From Hydractinia symbiolongicarpus (taxonomy: Eukaryota; Cnidaria; Hydrozoa; Anthoathecata; Hydractiniidae), in NCBI RefSeq assembly GCF_029227915.1, contig NC_079886.1, positions 14,670,501-14,734,500 on the forward strand: 64,000 nt of DNA, written 5' to 3'. Each line of letters opens with the position of its first letter. Position 1 is the first letter of the stretch. Under the pieces are notes generated by a model. That model saw only the letters and a program-made list of their open reading frames with translations. It made no database searches and had not been told where the DNA came from. The position numbers and the translations under genes are program-made. Below are positions 9,502 to 20,376 of this stretch, in pieces.

Positions 9502-9819
9502 TTATTGGATAATTGCGTCCTTTAGAGATTGATTTAGATGATTGTTAAAACGCCATGTCTTGATCCTATTTCCATCCTCCAACATCTGGATATCGTCCCC
9601 GGGGCCTTGAATATCCTCCGTGTAGTCCTCCCTTGCCCCCTGTTCAATCTCGTCGTGAAGCATTGTACCTCCCGAAATTTGTTCCTTTGCCCTGTTGTAA
9701 TAGAATGGGACGGTATCCCGCACACTCTGTAGTCGATAGGCAAGAGCGTCGTGGGTTGCTGCCACTGGTGCCGACACGGTGCTATATAGTTTGCTGATAG
9801 CATTCTTAAACCAACTCAT
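9502..9819 (-). CDS. Small Polinton protein upstream of the polymerase
   Basis: Intact 105-codon frame with ATG at 9819, ending 13 bases before the polymerase start. It begins MSWFKNAISKLYSTVSAP, continues with RLQSVRDTVPFYYNRAKEQ and ends in an acidic, Gln-rich tail. The N-terminal 60 residues look like an amphipathic helix pair. I recall similar short proteins in other animal Polintons but cannot name a function. Close spacing suggests co-transcription with the polymerase. Confidence 0.5.
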   Translation of the reverse strand: MSWFKNAISKLYSTVSAPVAATHDALAYRLQSVRDTVPFYYNRAKEQISGGTMLHDEIEQGAREDYTEDIQGPGDDIQMLEDGNRIKTWRFNNHLNQSLKDAIIQ

Positions 9820-9868
9820 CTTTATTATATACGGATTTTTTTTTGAAGTGGTGCCGAGGGTTGCCGAG

Positions 9869-9897
9869 TTTTGAGTAGGGAATTTCCCTAATCAAAA
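9869..9897. repeat. Near-perfect palindrome around GGGAATTTCCC
   Basis: TTTTGAGTAGGGAA (9869-9882) pairs with TTCCCTAATCAAAA (9884-9897), 13 of 14 positions matching. A weaker relative (GGGTATGGGAATTTCCCCTA) lies at about 10296-10315, so the zinc-finger gene at 9958-10233 is bracketed by the two. Confidence 0.65.
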
Positions 9898-9957
9898 CAT
9901 ATAGTAGTACTCAATAAGGTATGCCACGATACAGCCGGTCGAAATAATTTTATCGGC

Positions 9958-10233
9958 TTAGCTCGCGTTCTTGATCAGGCACTCGATACAATTTGTGCTA
10001 AATCTTAGCCTTTTTTTGTCTATTATCCTATACTCAAAGTCAAATTTAACCTTTTTACAACAGGGACACACTATACCATTACCATATTTTTTCCGACGTT
10101 TTGCTAGGGCAGCAGCTTGTTGAACATCAAGGCACCCGATGCAACATTTTGTCAGCTGTCCGTCATCCTTGATCCTAAAATTGTCCATAGATAAAAATTG
10201 TCTAGATTTTGGGCACTTCTTGGCCTCCTCCAC
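9958..10233 (-). CDS. Double C2C2 zinc-finger protein B (Polinton)
   Basis: Intact 91-codon frame. Two fingers of the same type are visible: CPKSRQFLSMDNFRIKD with LTKCCIGCL, then CPCCKKVKFDFEYRI with STNCIECL. The first finger has only one Cys in its first half (CPKS), so it may be degraded. Each shares with the protein at 4509-4727 the order Cys pair, Phe, basic residue, about ten residues, Cys-x2-Cys-Leu. It is the last recognisable gene of the element before its right edge. Likely nucleic-acid binding; no enzymatic motif. Confidence 0.5.
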   Translation of the reverse strand: MEEAKKCPKSRQFLSMDNFRIKDDGQLTKCCIGCLDVQQAAALAKRRKKYGNGIVCPCCKKVKFDFEYRIIDKKRLRFSTNCIECLIKNAS

Positions 10234-10494
10234 GTTGTTTTTTTGTCATATCTTCATGTAGGTTATATGTATGGTCGAAGGTTCGGCCGAATGTTGGGTA
10301 TGGGAATTTCCCCTACTCCATTTGCGCATGATTTGTCACATCTTACAGCGCATGCGTTGATTTTTTGCTGATGATCAGCACAATTTTGTGCAATGGAGCG
10401 TGACGAAAAGTGGTGACGTCACAAGTGAAATTCGGTATAATATTTATTATGAGAGTTTGACCGTGATTTTTGGAAAATCCTGTACATAAGGACC
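10234..10494. other. Right flank of the Polinton, noncoding
   Basis: Holds the weak palindrome at about 10296-10315 and otherwise AT-rich sequence. The end of the element should lie here, but I see no terminal repeat because its partner would be outside the window. Confidence 0.4.
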
Positions 10495-11123
10495 CCCTAC
10501 ACTAGCTGCATTTTCTACTTCTAACTTTACTTTACTACTTCTAGCTCCACTCTACACTTCCAAAATAACTTATTGTGCCTTCCAACTTCACTTTTCTACT
10601 TAGAAGTAGAACTACTTCTAATTCTTCTCTTGGACTTTTCTTTCTTTTTCATATATGCTTGTTTGAAATACTTTACGTTTTCACTCTGTGCACTTTTTTC
10701 ATGACAAAGGGCCCGTTCTTTTTTTGTGTATGTGTCGATTGTAACCCTATTCCAATGCTTTTTTTTAATCCACTCCACTTCTTCACTTTGACTTCCCTTG
10801 CTCTTAATATCTGCATTTTTATGAGTAAATAAGAAATTTTTTATCCGCTTTTTTAGTTCGCATTTTGTCGAGAACTTTGTCGGGATTTTTTTATGTTTGT
10901 TTGTTTTTACGCCTAGGTAACTTTCTTTCGAATGCAGTCCCGTTGGAAAGTACGTATTTGAACGAATCATACTGCTTATTTTTATCACGTGGTTTCTAAC
11001 GGTTGCGAGACGAATGTAAACAAAACAAAAAAGCTCGAAAAACTAGTGCATTTGGGTGGTAAAAAATATCGCGTTTCAAAAAGTCACAGAAAGACAGGTA
11101 GAAGCTCCGTATTATTATAGAGA
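10495..11123 (-). mobile_element. Helitron-like nonautonomous element, 3' end truncated
   Basis: Read on the - strand, the element starts A|TCTCTATAATAATACGG at 11123, the same 5' terminus as the copies at 54565-55005 and 35940-36500. The interior matches the 54.6-55.0 kb copy, including a repeated pyrimidine-rich tract (CTACTTCTAACTTTACTTTA) and CACGTG-flanked segments. The expected hairpin plus CTAG terminus is missing near 10495. Confidence 0.6.
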
Positions 11124-11840
11124 TGCTATTAGGTGGACAAAAATGCAAGAACTAGAGACGCAGAAAATTTTTGGGACAGGAACTAATAACCTGCAACTGA
11201 TAACAGTCATTCATGATTAACTCAAACATTTTATCACAGAAAATAACTTTAAAGTAAAATGTTTTTCCAATAACCTTTCATAGAAATGGATAAAAGAAGT
11301 CATTGGGCGCCTTCGATTTAAATTTTGGTTTTTCTTTTATTTCTGTTTGAGGTGCTGAAGAAACATCAATAAATGAAACAGCTTGAGTAATTTCCACTTT
11401 CCTTGTTGTTGTAGTTTGACAAAGCAAGCCGTTGCATTGATTTAACAAGATTCTATCAGCATCATACTTTACTTGAAAACCAACAATCTAAATAATAATC
11501 TGAAAAAGTCTAAAAAATATAGGAAAGGGAAAAAACAAAGAAAATAAAAAAATTAAACAAGTCTAGGAAATGCTCGAGTTACAAAATCGGGCAGTTAGGA
11601 AGTTAAGATTTGGGAAGTTATGGAACAGTTATACATATTTCCGGTAGCCGGGAAAAACCTAAAAATATAAAATTCAAAAGAAAACAAAGCCACCATATTG
11701 AACAACTATGACCTAACACTGTAATTAAAATATTTTAAATTGTTTTTGTCAATTTGCAAAAAATTCTGACAGTAAAATATTGACATAAAAATTAATTATT
11801 TTATTGTCAATGTAACTTTTGTGTCATGTTGGTCCGTATA
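11124..11840. other. No gene seen
   Basis: AT-rich sequence without open frames or clear repeats, between the Helitron-like copy and the inverted-repeat element. Confidence 0.5.
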
Positions 11841-12198
11841 TACCGTGGCCCAGAAGTGTCAAATCTATCCCACGGCACAAAAAACCCCACAGCAAAATAA
11901 CAATGCTACTGCACACACAAAAAAATGTCACGGCACAAAAAATAAGCCACGTACAAAATAAGAAGATCAGTAAAGTTTGTTTTGATAATTAAATAGCAGA
12001 ACACCTGGGATATAATTTTAAAAATAGTTTGGCTGGGCCTACGAGATTTTTTTGTTGTTGGGTTATTCGTGTTATGTGGTTAAAGAATGTTTCTTATTTC
12101 GCCATATTAGTTACGAAATACATTTCGAGCTTCCTTCTCTTCTATACTGCTAATTAGCAGTCAACGTATATAAATTATTTAAAAAAACAAACAAAAAA

Positions 12199-13420
12199 AT
12201 GTTTTGTGTCAATTGTGGCAAATCTAAAGTTGAAAAAACAAAGTTTTGCAGCTACTTATTGCAAGTATTAACAGTATGCCATTGTCATGACATTGCAGAG
12301 TAATGCTGAATGAATATGTATATTTTTACATTTTCGATTCAATATTTCAATTTAGTTCTTTTAAAACTAACAGGAAATTAGAATCTTGAGTAAAAATTTG
12401 GTATAAAAATTATTTTATTGCTTTAGTTGAAAATGCTGAACAGGAACCAAGGCAAATAATTAATTCATTTCAAAAGTATCGAAGTGAAAAAGGGAGCCAA
12501 TGGAAGTAGTGTTTTTTTTCAAAAAAGTACCACCCGACATAAAGTAGAAAATCAAGAAGAGCCGTTATATTTATTGGTATGTTGAAAATAAAAGATTAAG
12601 AATTAAAGTTATTAGATGAAAACGATTGTCTTTACGGGTCTCCAAAGATTACAGTCCTGTTGCAACTCAAATTAAAGCAGAGAACAAATGGAAAGGATAC
12701 TACCCGACTTTATAATTTCTATAAACTCGCTTATGAATGTGGCAGAGTCATGGAAACCTTACAGCACAGAGCCATTTACATTGTATCGACACAAAGAGGA
12801 GCTGGGCAAGGACTACAAGAGGATCACCCTGTTTTTCTGCACTGAAAATGATATTAAATTGGCAGTCTTGATGGGATAAATGATGAAAGCAGTGATAACG
12901 AGGATAACAGTAAGAATAAGCATGTTTGGAAAATTGTTATCTCTCTTCAAAAACTGGAATCTGTTTCACCAGGAAATAACAATTGTATGAATTATCAGCA
13001 AAGAAAAAACATGTCTCCTCATCTACCGTCAGTTCACCTCCAACTAAAACCCACTGGAGATATTAAGTGAGAACGACAAAATAGGTGTGCCTACTGTACA
13101 TGAACAACCGGAACCCACTGTGGAAGAAGTCAGTGTGCTATCAAGCTGTTATAAAACATATAGACGCAAAAAAATTGTTGTTATCAATGATTTCAAGAAT
13201 GGCATCAACAGTATTTCTGACAGTGTTCTTGCTTACTATGCTAAATTTGCTATATATTTTTGTTACAGTAACACATCTTTCAAAGCGTTTGATATTTTAA
13301 ATCTCTTTTGACATAAAAAGGATTGTATTCTTAGGTCAAATGGCAGACTTGAGGAATATGATGCAATGATAGAATTTAAATTCAGCATTGCAGATCTTGA
13401 AAAGGGCAAATAAATCTTAA
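12199..13420 (+). pseudogene. Broken transposon-type gene, probable multi-exon
   Basis: A string of coding-like pieces in changing frames. An N-terminal cysteine pair with a further cysteine (MFCVNCGKSKVEKTKFC, ATG at 12199) looks like the start of a zinc ribbon. About 12430-12520 encodes PRQIINSFQKYRSEKGSQW. A conserved-looking block at 12688-12879 contains YRHKEELGKDYKRITLFF. A further piece at 13087-13311 has KTYRRKKIVVINDF. AT-rich breaks with GT/AG-like edges suggest introns, but no complete model can be drawn. I do not recognise the family; position inside the inverted-repeat element suggests a transposon protein. Confidence 0.35.
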
Positions 13421-14390
13421 AGGTTTTTATTATTTGTGACATGTTACAATCGCATATCTGCTTTTGGATTTTTAAAAAAATAGACATTTATTTCTGGCAA
13501 CAGTGACCAGCTAGCAACAGCATCGACTTGCACTACGAGTTTTACAATACCCACTGTTCACACAAGAAATAACATTTTAAAAGCGTTGGAGGAAGGAAAG
13601 ATGTTAATGGCTATTTGAGATTAAAGAGATATACCTTGTTCGCATTAGTTTTGTCTATTTTTTTCATACAGGTAGCTTTTATTTTATACACAGAGTAAAG
13701 ACTATCTTTACTAGATAAAACGTCGTGGAATAGGCAAGGTGATCACAATTTTTTTCCAAGAAAGGAGGATTTTAGGGGATTTTAAAAGAGATTTTGCACT
13801 GAAGTTAGACGATTTTTTTCGCAAAAATAAAAAAAATTGATAAAAAATAGAGGATTTTAGAGGATCAACTGCACAACTTTTTTTCTTACTTCTTAGATTT
13901 TAAAAGCCTATCAATTGCTGAGGTCAAGAACAAATACCTTTAGAAAGTATTACTTTAAGAATAATAAAAAAGCTTTTGACGAGGGACGTATTGCTAACAT
14001 GAAGGATAGAACTAAGATCTTATATCACTATAAAAAAAAAAAATCTCTGTGCCATAATAGACATGTCATTCACGAAATTTAAATAAAATTTATCATCAAC
14101 TAGAACAACTATTTTGAGGAGTTTGTATGTAGCATCACTTGAAATCAAAAACAAAATCAAAACGAAATCTGTCATAAATGACTACCATCAATGAAAAAAA
14201 CTTCGACAGCACTGAGCATTAATCGTTAATTTTCTGATTTTGAGTTTATGGACTTTGCTACGATCCAAAGAACTTAAATAATCATCATAAGCTGATGCTT
14301 TACCTAAAAACTTAGAATTTCAATAAGATGACTGTACTTCATTGTCTATGTAGGTCCATTTGACCTTTTTTTAGAAATTTTATTATAAGA
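13421..14390. other. No gene seen
   Basis: AT-rich interior of the composite element, with short homopolymer runs and no sustained frame on either strand. Confidence 0.5.
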
Positions 14391-14793
14391 CTAGTCGATT
14401 TGGCCCGTGGAAAAATCCACCTAGGCAGGGGAACAATGAAAAAGAGAACCATCACTTGAAATTTGATGACATCTGCAAGGACCTGTTAATATACAAAAAT
14501 ATTTTCTCGGAAATTTATTTATCTAAAATACGAAAATATTTTTTTTAAAAAATTTTTTACCCGTTGCCTTCATCGTATAGATCTTGAAACGCTGATCAAG
14601 AAAATGAATAGGATCATGTATCTTAAAGTTGCAGAGATATTAGGGTTTAGGGCATCCAGGTTTGGAAAACTTACCCAAATTGGTCCCAGGCTGTACTTAG
14701 TTACCCACACGGTGAAAAAATGACTGACGTCACCACCTCGTTACCAATTTAGTTGGCCTCAAAGTTTTAAGTGCACTTTAATAGCTTCATTAA
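14391..14793 (-). mobile_element. Helitron-like nonautonomous element (5' end truncated)
   Basis: On the - strand the 3' terminus is CTAG preceded by a hairpin (GTGGATTTTTCCAC). The body shares CGTATAGATCTTGAAACGCT and GACGTCACCACCTCGTT with the copies at 23.7 and 35.9 kb. The 5' TC terminus is not present. It is nested in the inverted-repeat element. Confidence 0.6.
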
Positions 14794-15077
14794 TAGGGAC
14801 CTTGCGAAATGGACGGGGAAGATTTTTAGGACGGCGCTATTCTTAAAAGTTGTATCTGCGCATGCGTAATAAAAGGGAAACTCCATAGTTTAAGCGTAGT
14901 CAAAATCCTTCGACGTAAAGGCAAGTCAGTAGCCGTAGCCAATAAAACGTGAGTATACTTCGACTGGTTTTAAGGATTAATTCGTTTGATAAATGTAATA
15001 CAAAGTGCCAGTGTATAAAGATATGGCTGTTTCTACACCCAATCATAAATTCACTTAAAAATTATGAATATTTTTAG

Positions 15078-15985
15078 ATGGCAGAACAAACAGAGAACAT
15101 GTCAACAAAAACCACAGCTTCGAAGAAGAGACAGTAAGTTTCACTACAAAAATTTTTTTGTAGATAGCTCTAATAAAGTTCTTATTCACTAAAATATTTA
15201 ACATGCTGGGCATCGATGGATTGGACTGAGTCGCACGACATTTTGTTAATCAGGGAGATTTTAACAGTTGAACCATATCAATAAAAACCTTCGACAGTTA
15301 GAAGGGGACAAGCTTGAAATGAAATTACCGATCTACTCAATTCTTCTGACCAATCATAGTTCAGAATTAATCAGAGATCGATAAGAGAACGATTCAATCA
15401 CCTAAAAAAAAATTTTTACCAGAAAAATTGCAGACGAAGAGAAAGTATCTGGCATTTCCCCTCCAGAGTTGACAGAAAATGAAATTGGATTAGAAGAAAT
15501 TATTAGTAAAAAGAAAGAAGCTGTGATACAGCAAGAGAATGAAAGTGAAGCATCTAAAGATGCTCAGAGTGCTGAGAGAAGCAAAACAGAAGAAACGAGA
15601 AAACGATGTTTAGAAACATACGCCGAAACAAAACAAAGATCAAAAGATTTAAAGGAAGATGAAAATAAACCCAACAGGAGGGCTCGTAGAAGTAGAAGTG
15701 AAAAAATAGCCTATCTTCAAGCAAAAGCCCAGACAGATTTAGAAATCAAGAAGGAAGAGCTATAGCTGAGGCGAATGGGAAAAAGAACGCCTGAGAAGAT
15801 TGTCAGACGGACAACAACAACAAATGCTGGTAAATATTTTCACTCAACAAAAAGATCAAATGAAAAAGCTAGTACAACAACAAGCTATACAGCAACAAAA
15901 TAATCAACTCGTCATGGCTCAGTTGCAAGCACAGCAGCAAAATCAACAACACTTTATGACCTTAATAGAGAAACTACAAAAATAA
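15078..15985 (+). pseudogene. Two-exon gene for a Gln-rich coiled-coil protein, broken
   Basis: Exon 1 (15078-15133) encodes MAEQTENMSTKTTASKKR and ends at GTAAGT. The intron is 15134-15422. Exon 2 from 15423 joins in phase and reads KIADEEKVSGISPPE, then a highly charged helix (RRARRSRSEKIAYLQAKAQ) to a TAG at 15763-15765. After a frame change, the same type of helix continues (WEKERLRRLSDGQQQQ, about 15777) into a Gln-rich coiled coil ending at 15985 (QQNQQHFMTLIEKLQK). The exon join was chosen because it is the only AG acceptor giving an open phase. Nonsense plus frameshift suggest a pseudogene. Proteins of this style often accompany transposases in animals; I cannot name the family. Confidence 0.5.
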
Positions 15986-16375
15986 CTCAACTTATCAACT
16001 TTTTGCAGAAAACAACATTTTTTAACTTGTACATCATCCAGAAGAATGATGTTGTGCTTCCATAAAGACAGCTTCGAGCATTACGTATCACTGCACTACA
16101 AAAGTTCATCTTTCCAACTGCGCTTAGACCTATTTTCAAGTTCTTTTTAAAGTCAAGAAAGGCGAAGAAATTCACTAATGAATTTAAAAAAGGCTATAAT
16201 CATTCGTGTTTGAGCAGACAAAAATAATTTTTTTGATGCTAGTTTTATTGTAGTTCCTGGTGATATAAAACCATTGTTGAGTCAACATCATATTCGCATA
16301 TTACGTGCAACAAATATTTCCGTATAACGAAGAAATATACATATCAAAATGTGTTTTTATTATCGTTTATATTAA

Positions 16376-16464
<89 letters not shown>

Positions 16465-17329
16465 TCAGGAAATCGGGTCTCGGGTATTAGTATCAGGGTA
16501 ACGGGTCTCGGGTATCACAGAGTATCGGGTCTCACTTTTCTCATATACCGAACAGAACAGCTTACTTTTTGATTCTGATGAGCAGTATGAATATTGGCAT
16601 TTTAAATCTTTAAATGACGAATCTCTGCATTTAATGCCTGATCTCTTGATACTATATCAATATTATTAGTTTGCTTTTGAACTATTCTCTGTTCTGTTTA
16701 CTTACTTCAGAAGGCTTTTTAGCAAAACATATTGCTACCAGATGGACATCTTTCTGTACGTTTCTTGCCTTATATTCTTAATTCTGTTTGCAATACTAAA
16801 CGACTTGTAACGAACTTTACAAAAAACATTTGTTTCATCCTTCTTCACATTGTGAATTTCTCCACATTGATCCACGAGTCCTGAAATTTACTTTTGTATA
16901 GGCATTATTTCTACTTTTCTAAACAAAACAAGTAAATTCCTAATGATAGGACCTTAGAGGTTGTTTTTTTTAAAAAAGACGACTTTAGATGATTTTAGAG
17001 GAGGCGTGATAGGTAGTATTATATAAAGCTGTCTTGCGTTAAATTTTAGTTATATTTTATATACATTATAATGGTGTTTTCAGAAGTATTTTTTAAAAAG
17101 TTTAAAAAGCATCTAAACATTATCCTCGTCAAGCAAGTAAACAAGAATTTTGGATTTACAATAAGTTCCCTTTTGTTTCCCTCTTTTATAATATTTGTAA
17201 CTTAAAAGTTTTGTTATATTGCGTCATTTCCTGTTTGTCCATTAAGTGAAATTTTCAGTAGTTTTTCAAAAGTTAATAATGCTTCTCTCCAATCTATTGA
17301 CATAGTAATGTTAGTTTCAGCCCTAACAT
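15986..17329. other. Noncoding interior with (TAA)n microsatellite and a short GGGTCTCGGGTAT repeat
   Basis: A pure TAA/ATA triplet tract runs from about 16373 to 16461. It is followed by three or four loose copies of ATCGGGTCTCGGGTAT at about 16470-16535. No gene is seen in the remainder. Confidence 0.7.
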
Positions 17330-17931
17330 AATCTAAATACTCTGTTTACACGTTAAATTTAACTTTTTATTCCTATCGTTACCAGGAACCTTTTGATCTT
17401 GTTCTCCAAATCTTTCCGAAAAAAAATATACGGAAACAGGACGCCAAGCTACAGCATGTGTTTCCAGTGCTAGGGTTGTCATGAAAAAAAGCTTGGATAG
17501 CAGCCGTAATTTCATTTTCAGTAAGTCAGTAATTAACTCTATTGGAAAACCATCTATTTCTGTCACTGCATTTAGGCACATGGAAGGTATACGATCTGGT
17601 GATTTTTCTTATCTAGTCACGCATAACCACATAATATTAAGGTTAAATCCATCAATACATCCATGCATTGGAAATCCACAAGGTTTAAGTTTATCATATC
17701 CTTCAATATGCCATACATAGTTAGGTCCTATGAGGCCTTCTGCGAAGTTTCTGAGCCTGCCTCGCTTTAACGCCAACAGGATCCGAATCTCTTAGCAAAT
17801 ATTGTACTATATTCCTAGGTACTTGAAAAACTTTGATGGGCAATGTGTGCCAAATGGGTCGGTAACCACCGTATGATCCTGGACCATCTATAATTTTTTC
17901 AATACGTTTTTTCCCTTTTGGATACATACCA
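17330..17931 (-). pseudogene. Integrase-core (rve) transposase remnant
   Basis: On the - strand the order is: a DNA-binding-like region with GPGSYGGYRPIWHTLPIKVF and VGVKARQAQKLRRR (17721-17927); then, in another frame, the catalytic start VWHIEGYDKLKPCGFPMHG with GCIDGF (about 17645-17720), whose Asp would be the first catalytic acid; then pieces with TENEITAAIQAFFHDN (about 17480-17520). This matches a family of eukaryotic integrase-like transposases that I recognise from animal genomes, possibly the IS3EU type, but I cannot confirm the superfamily. Multiple stops and shifts make it a pseudogene. It sits just inside the right inverted terminus at 18211. Confidence 0.6.
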
Positions 17932-18211
17932 TTACATATGGGATTGCGTCGTTGAGATAAGCCATATAACTTTAACCTACTTAGCAGTGTGCTTCCGGAG
18001 TTCCTTGCCGTAGCATGTTTTGTGCCGTGGTATTTTTTTGTTGTGACTATTTTTTAGGTGGCGACTATTTTTTGTGCCGCGACTTTTTTTGTGCTAAGGT
18101 GTGGATAATTTTTTTTTTATCTTGGATTTTATTTTTTTGTTCCGTACCTTGGGCTGTGGAGTTTTTTGTGCCGTGGGTAGATTTCTCCCGTTAAATTTGT
18201 GGGCCACCGTA

Positions 18212-20310
18212 CGCATGGAATTTTATCACATGGATCTATGTATGTTTCATGGTTTTTGTGTTTTCTTGTTGTTACGTCCTTTAATGATGCAAAATATGTT
18301 TTTTTCTTGCTTCTTGATATTGGATCCAGTTCTGAACCAATATCAAAGATTTTTGTGTTTTTTTGTAGGTAGTCTTTGCAATAAAGTATGATAAATCACT
18401 TCAAAGGATGTTACAGTAGTCTATTTAATTAAGGGACACTCCAAATGGCGGACACCTCTGAATAACAGACATAATTCCATTACACTGGCCAAATTCTGAT
18501 AAAGGTCTTTCTAAAAACCAGACAAGCAATTAGCGGACAATAGACCTTTCCCAAATTTCCTAATTATGCCAAACTCAATTAAAGAGGTCGATACTAAAAA
18601 AGATTCTTGTCCCTAAGTTTCTTAGCAAAAGGTTAAACAAATTACCTAATTACCTGAAAAGCCAATAGGAAAACTTCGTTTTGTTTACAACTAATAAGAG
18701 TACAGATTGTAAATAATCTGATCTTTACGATTTTCTAGTATTCTACATTCCTTGGTCAAATCTTTGGACTATGACCAAAAGCACTTTGAATTCTGGTTGT
18801 GCGCATCGTGTCCTTTAGCTGTGCCTGTGGGGAATTTCTTTTAGGGTTGGCTTGCTGGTAGGAACTCCAGAGTAGTATATATTATAGTATACTTGATATA
18901 AGGTAAGAATTATTGTAGTTTGATTAGCTAGCTGGTGTCTTTTAGCTGATCTGCACATGCCTTTTGTTTAGTCACCAAGCTAGCTAGCTTTAGAATAGTT
19001 AAAGCTAGCTAGCTACCAGAAAAGCAAGTTTTTAGTTGGGTTAATAATCAGCCAATTGGACGTAGGTACCCATTTATTCTTTAGTTTTACAAGGGTTTTA
19101 ATTAACTATTTCGGTAACTTTAAGATTTTATATCTGAAAGCTTGGGCACTTTGTTGAACTTGCTTGGTAAATTCCTTAACCAACAAGCAGAAGCATTTAC
19201 AAAATATTTTTTCAGGCTTCGATTGGATAAAATTATACTTGAATTTTGTAAAATCACTTTTCCCTGCTACAGTTAACCACATTATATAGTAGCTAGCTAG
19301 TTAGACATGTTTCATTGTGACATAATGGTGTTTATATTTCCATACCCCAAACACAAATTGACAGGCTAAAAATTGCAGGCGATAAGCCATAGACTATTTT
19401 TTTAAACGTTATTTCCAAGATTTGCGCATTGCTCACTTATATATATACTATGTTTTAATAGTTTTTTACATCTATATTATAACTGGGACATATATATGTT
19501 TTTCCGTAAGCTGAAAATCCAGACCACATTATATACGTTTAGCCTTTATAATTTACAACGTCGCTGACACTGCAATTGGCCGAGGCGAATGCCCAGGTGT
19601 TAACAACAATTCTCTATTTACGTTGGCATGTATTCACCGAAATGGTTTGTATTGCAGTTGGATGTAACTTAATTTACATATATAAGTTTTGTTCTCATTT
19701 TCTTATAAATTTCTCTTTAAATGTAACTGCAATTTGTGTATGGGAGCATACTATCACAAACAAAATATAAATTGCCCACATGAAACCGAGTTTTCCAACT
19801 TAGAGCAGCCAAAAGGTAGTTCATGTCAGGAGTTTTTTGCCAACAAGAAATAAATGAAATTAGAAAGGCTGATGTTTGAACACCTTCATAGACTATATAT
19901 AATAACAAAATTATAAGTGTACAACGCTAAAAAAGCATAAAAAGTAAGTTATAAAAAACCCTGATCCTGGTAAAATTAAAGCAGGTTTAAACTTGGAAGA
20001 AAATAGGTTTTTTCGGTGATATTACACTGAAATTGTGTTTCACCGATGTTGTACAAATTTTTAAAGAAGCATAATCAAATATTTTCACAATTAATAATAA
20101 TTTTTGTATTAGTCTTTCTTACATGTGTTGTGAACACTGTGAATAAAATCATGTATATATACTTCACCTGTCTCGTATATACGTTTTCTGTCCTGGTTTT
20201 AAAATTGGATGGAGGGATAAACGAGGGATAAATATGTTGTGTATGGACAAGTATCCAATTGTATTATTGTTCCTAATTTTTTTGAATGTTTTTTCTTTTT
20301 TAGATTAGCC
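18212..20310. other. No gene seen
   Basis: AT-rich sequence. A cluster of GCTAGCTAGC-type palindromes occurs at about 18929-19016. The short open frames here have no recognisable content. Confidence 0.5.
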
Positions 20311-20376
20311 CTTATCAAAACATCCACTGACGGCATTTTCAAATTGAGCGAGAGTTAGAGTAACGCCTAAATACTT
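20311..20376 (-). pseudogene. Short non-LTR reverse transcriptase fragment
   Basis: The - strand reads FKYLGVTLTLAQFENAVSG, the conserved YLGV block that follows the palm domain in CR1/L2-type reverse transcriptases. Only about 22 codons survive. Confidence 0.35.

Larger units (their letters stand above)
1..10450. mobile_element. Polinton/Maverick (virus-like giant DNA transposon), degenerate, left end outside window
   Basis: About 10 kb of nearly continuous coding sequence combines a double-jelly-roll capsid protein, a retroviral-type integrase, a Walker A fragment of a packaging-type ATPase and a protein-primed-type family B DNA polymerase. This set is diagnostic of Polintons. The + strand genes (capsid, membrane protein, integrase) meet the - strand genes tail to tail near 2.75 kb. 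Almost every long gene has frameshifts or stops, so this is an inactive copy. No protease or minor capsid protein is recognisable; these may lie left of the window. The right boundary is approximate: coding ends at 10233 and a Helitron-like repeat begins near 10495. No terminal inverted repeat or target duplication could be located. Confidence 0.88.
11841..18211. mobile_element. Composite DNA transposon with TACCGTGGCCC-type inverted termini
   Basis: The left end reads TACCGTGGCCCAGAAG (11841) and continues with several CCCACGGCACAAAAAA blocks. The right end, reverse-complemented from 18211, reads TACGGTGGCCCACAAA and carries the same blocks (TTTTGTGCCGTGG, 18005-18180). The inverted regions are about 130-210 bp and diverged. 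Inside lie an integrase-core gene remnant on the - strand and other gene pieces. No target duplication could be matched at the two edges, so it may be two different relatives flanking unrelated DNA. Confidence 0.55.

Noticed and set aside
16305-16490. Open frame with a long poly-isoleucine stretch
   Set aside because: It is the translation of a (TAA)n microsatellite and has no coding context.
11841-18211. Target duplication for the composite element
   Set aside because: Flanks GTATA and CGCAT do not match, so none is claimed.
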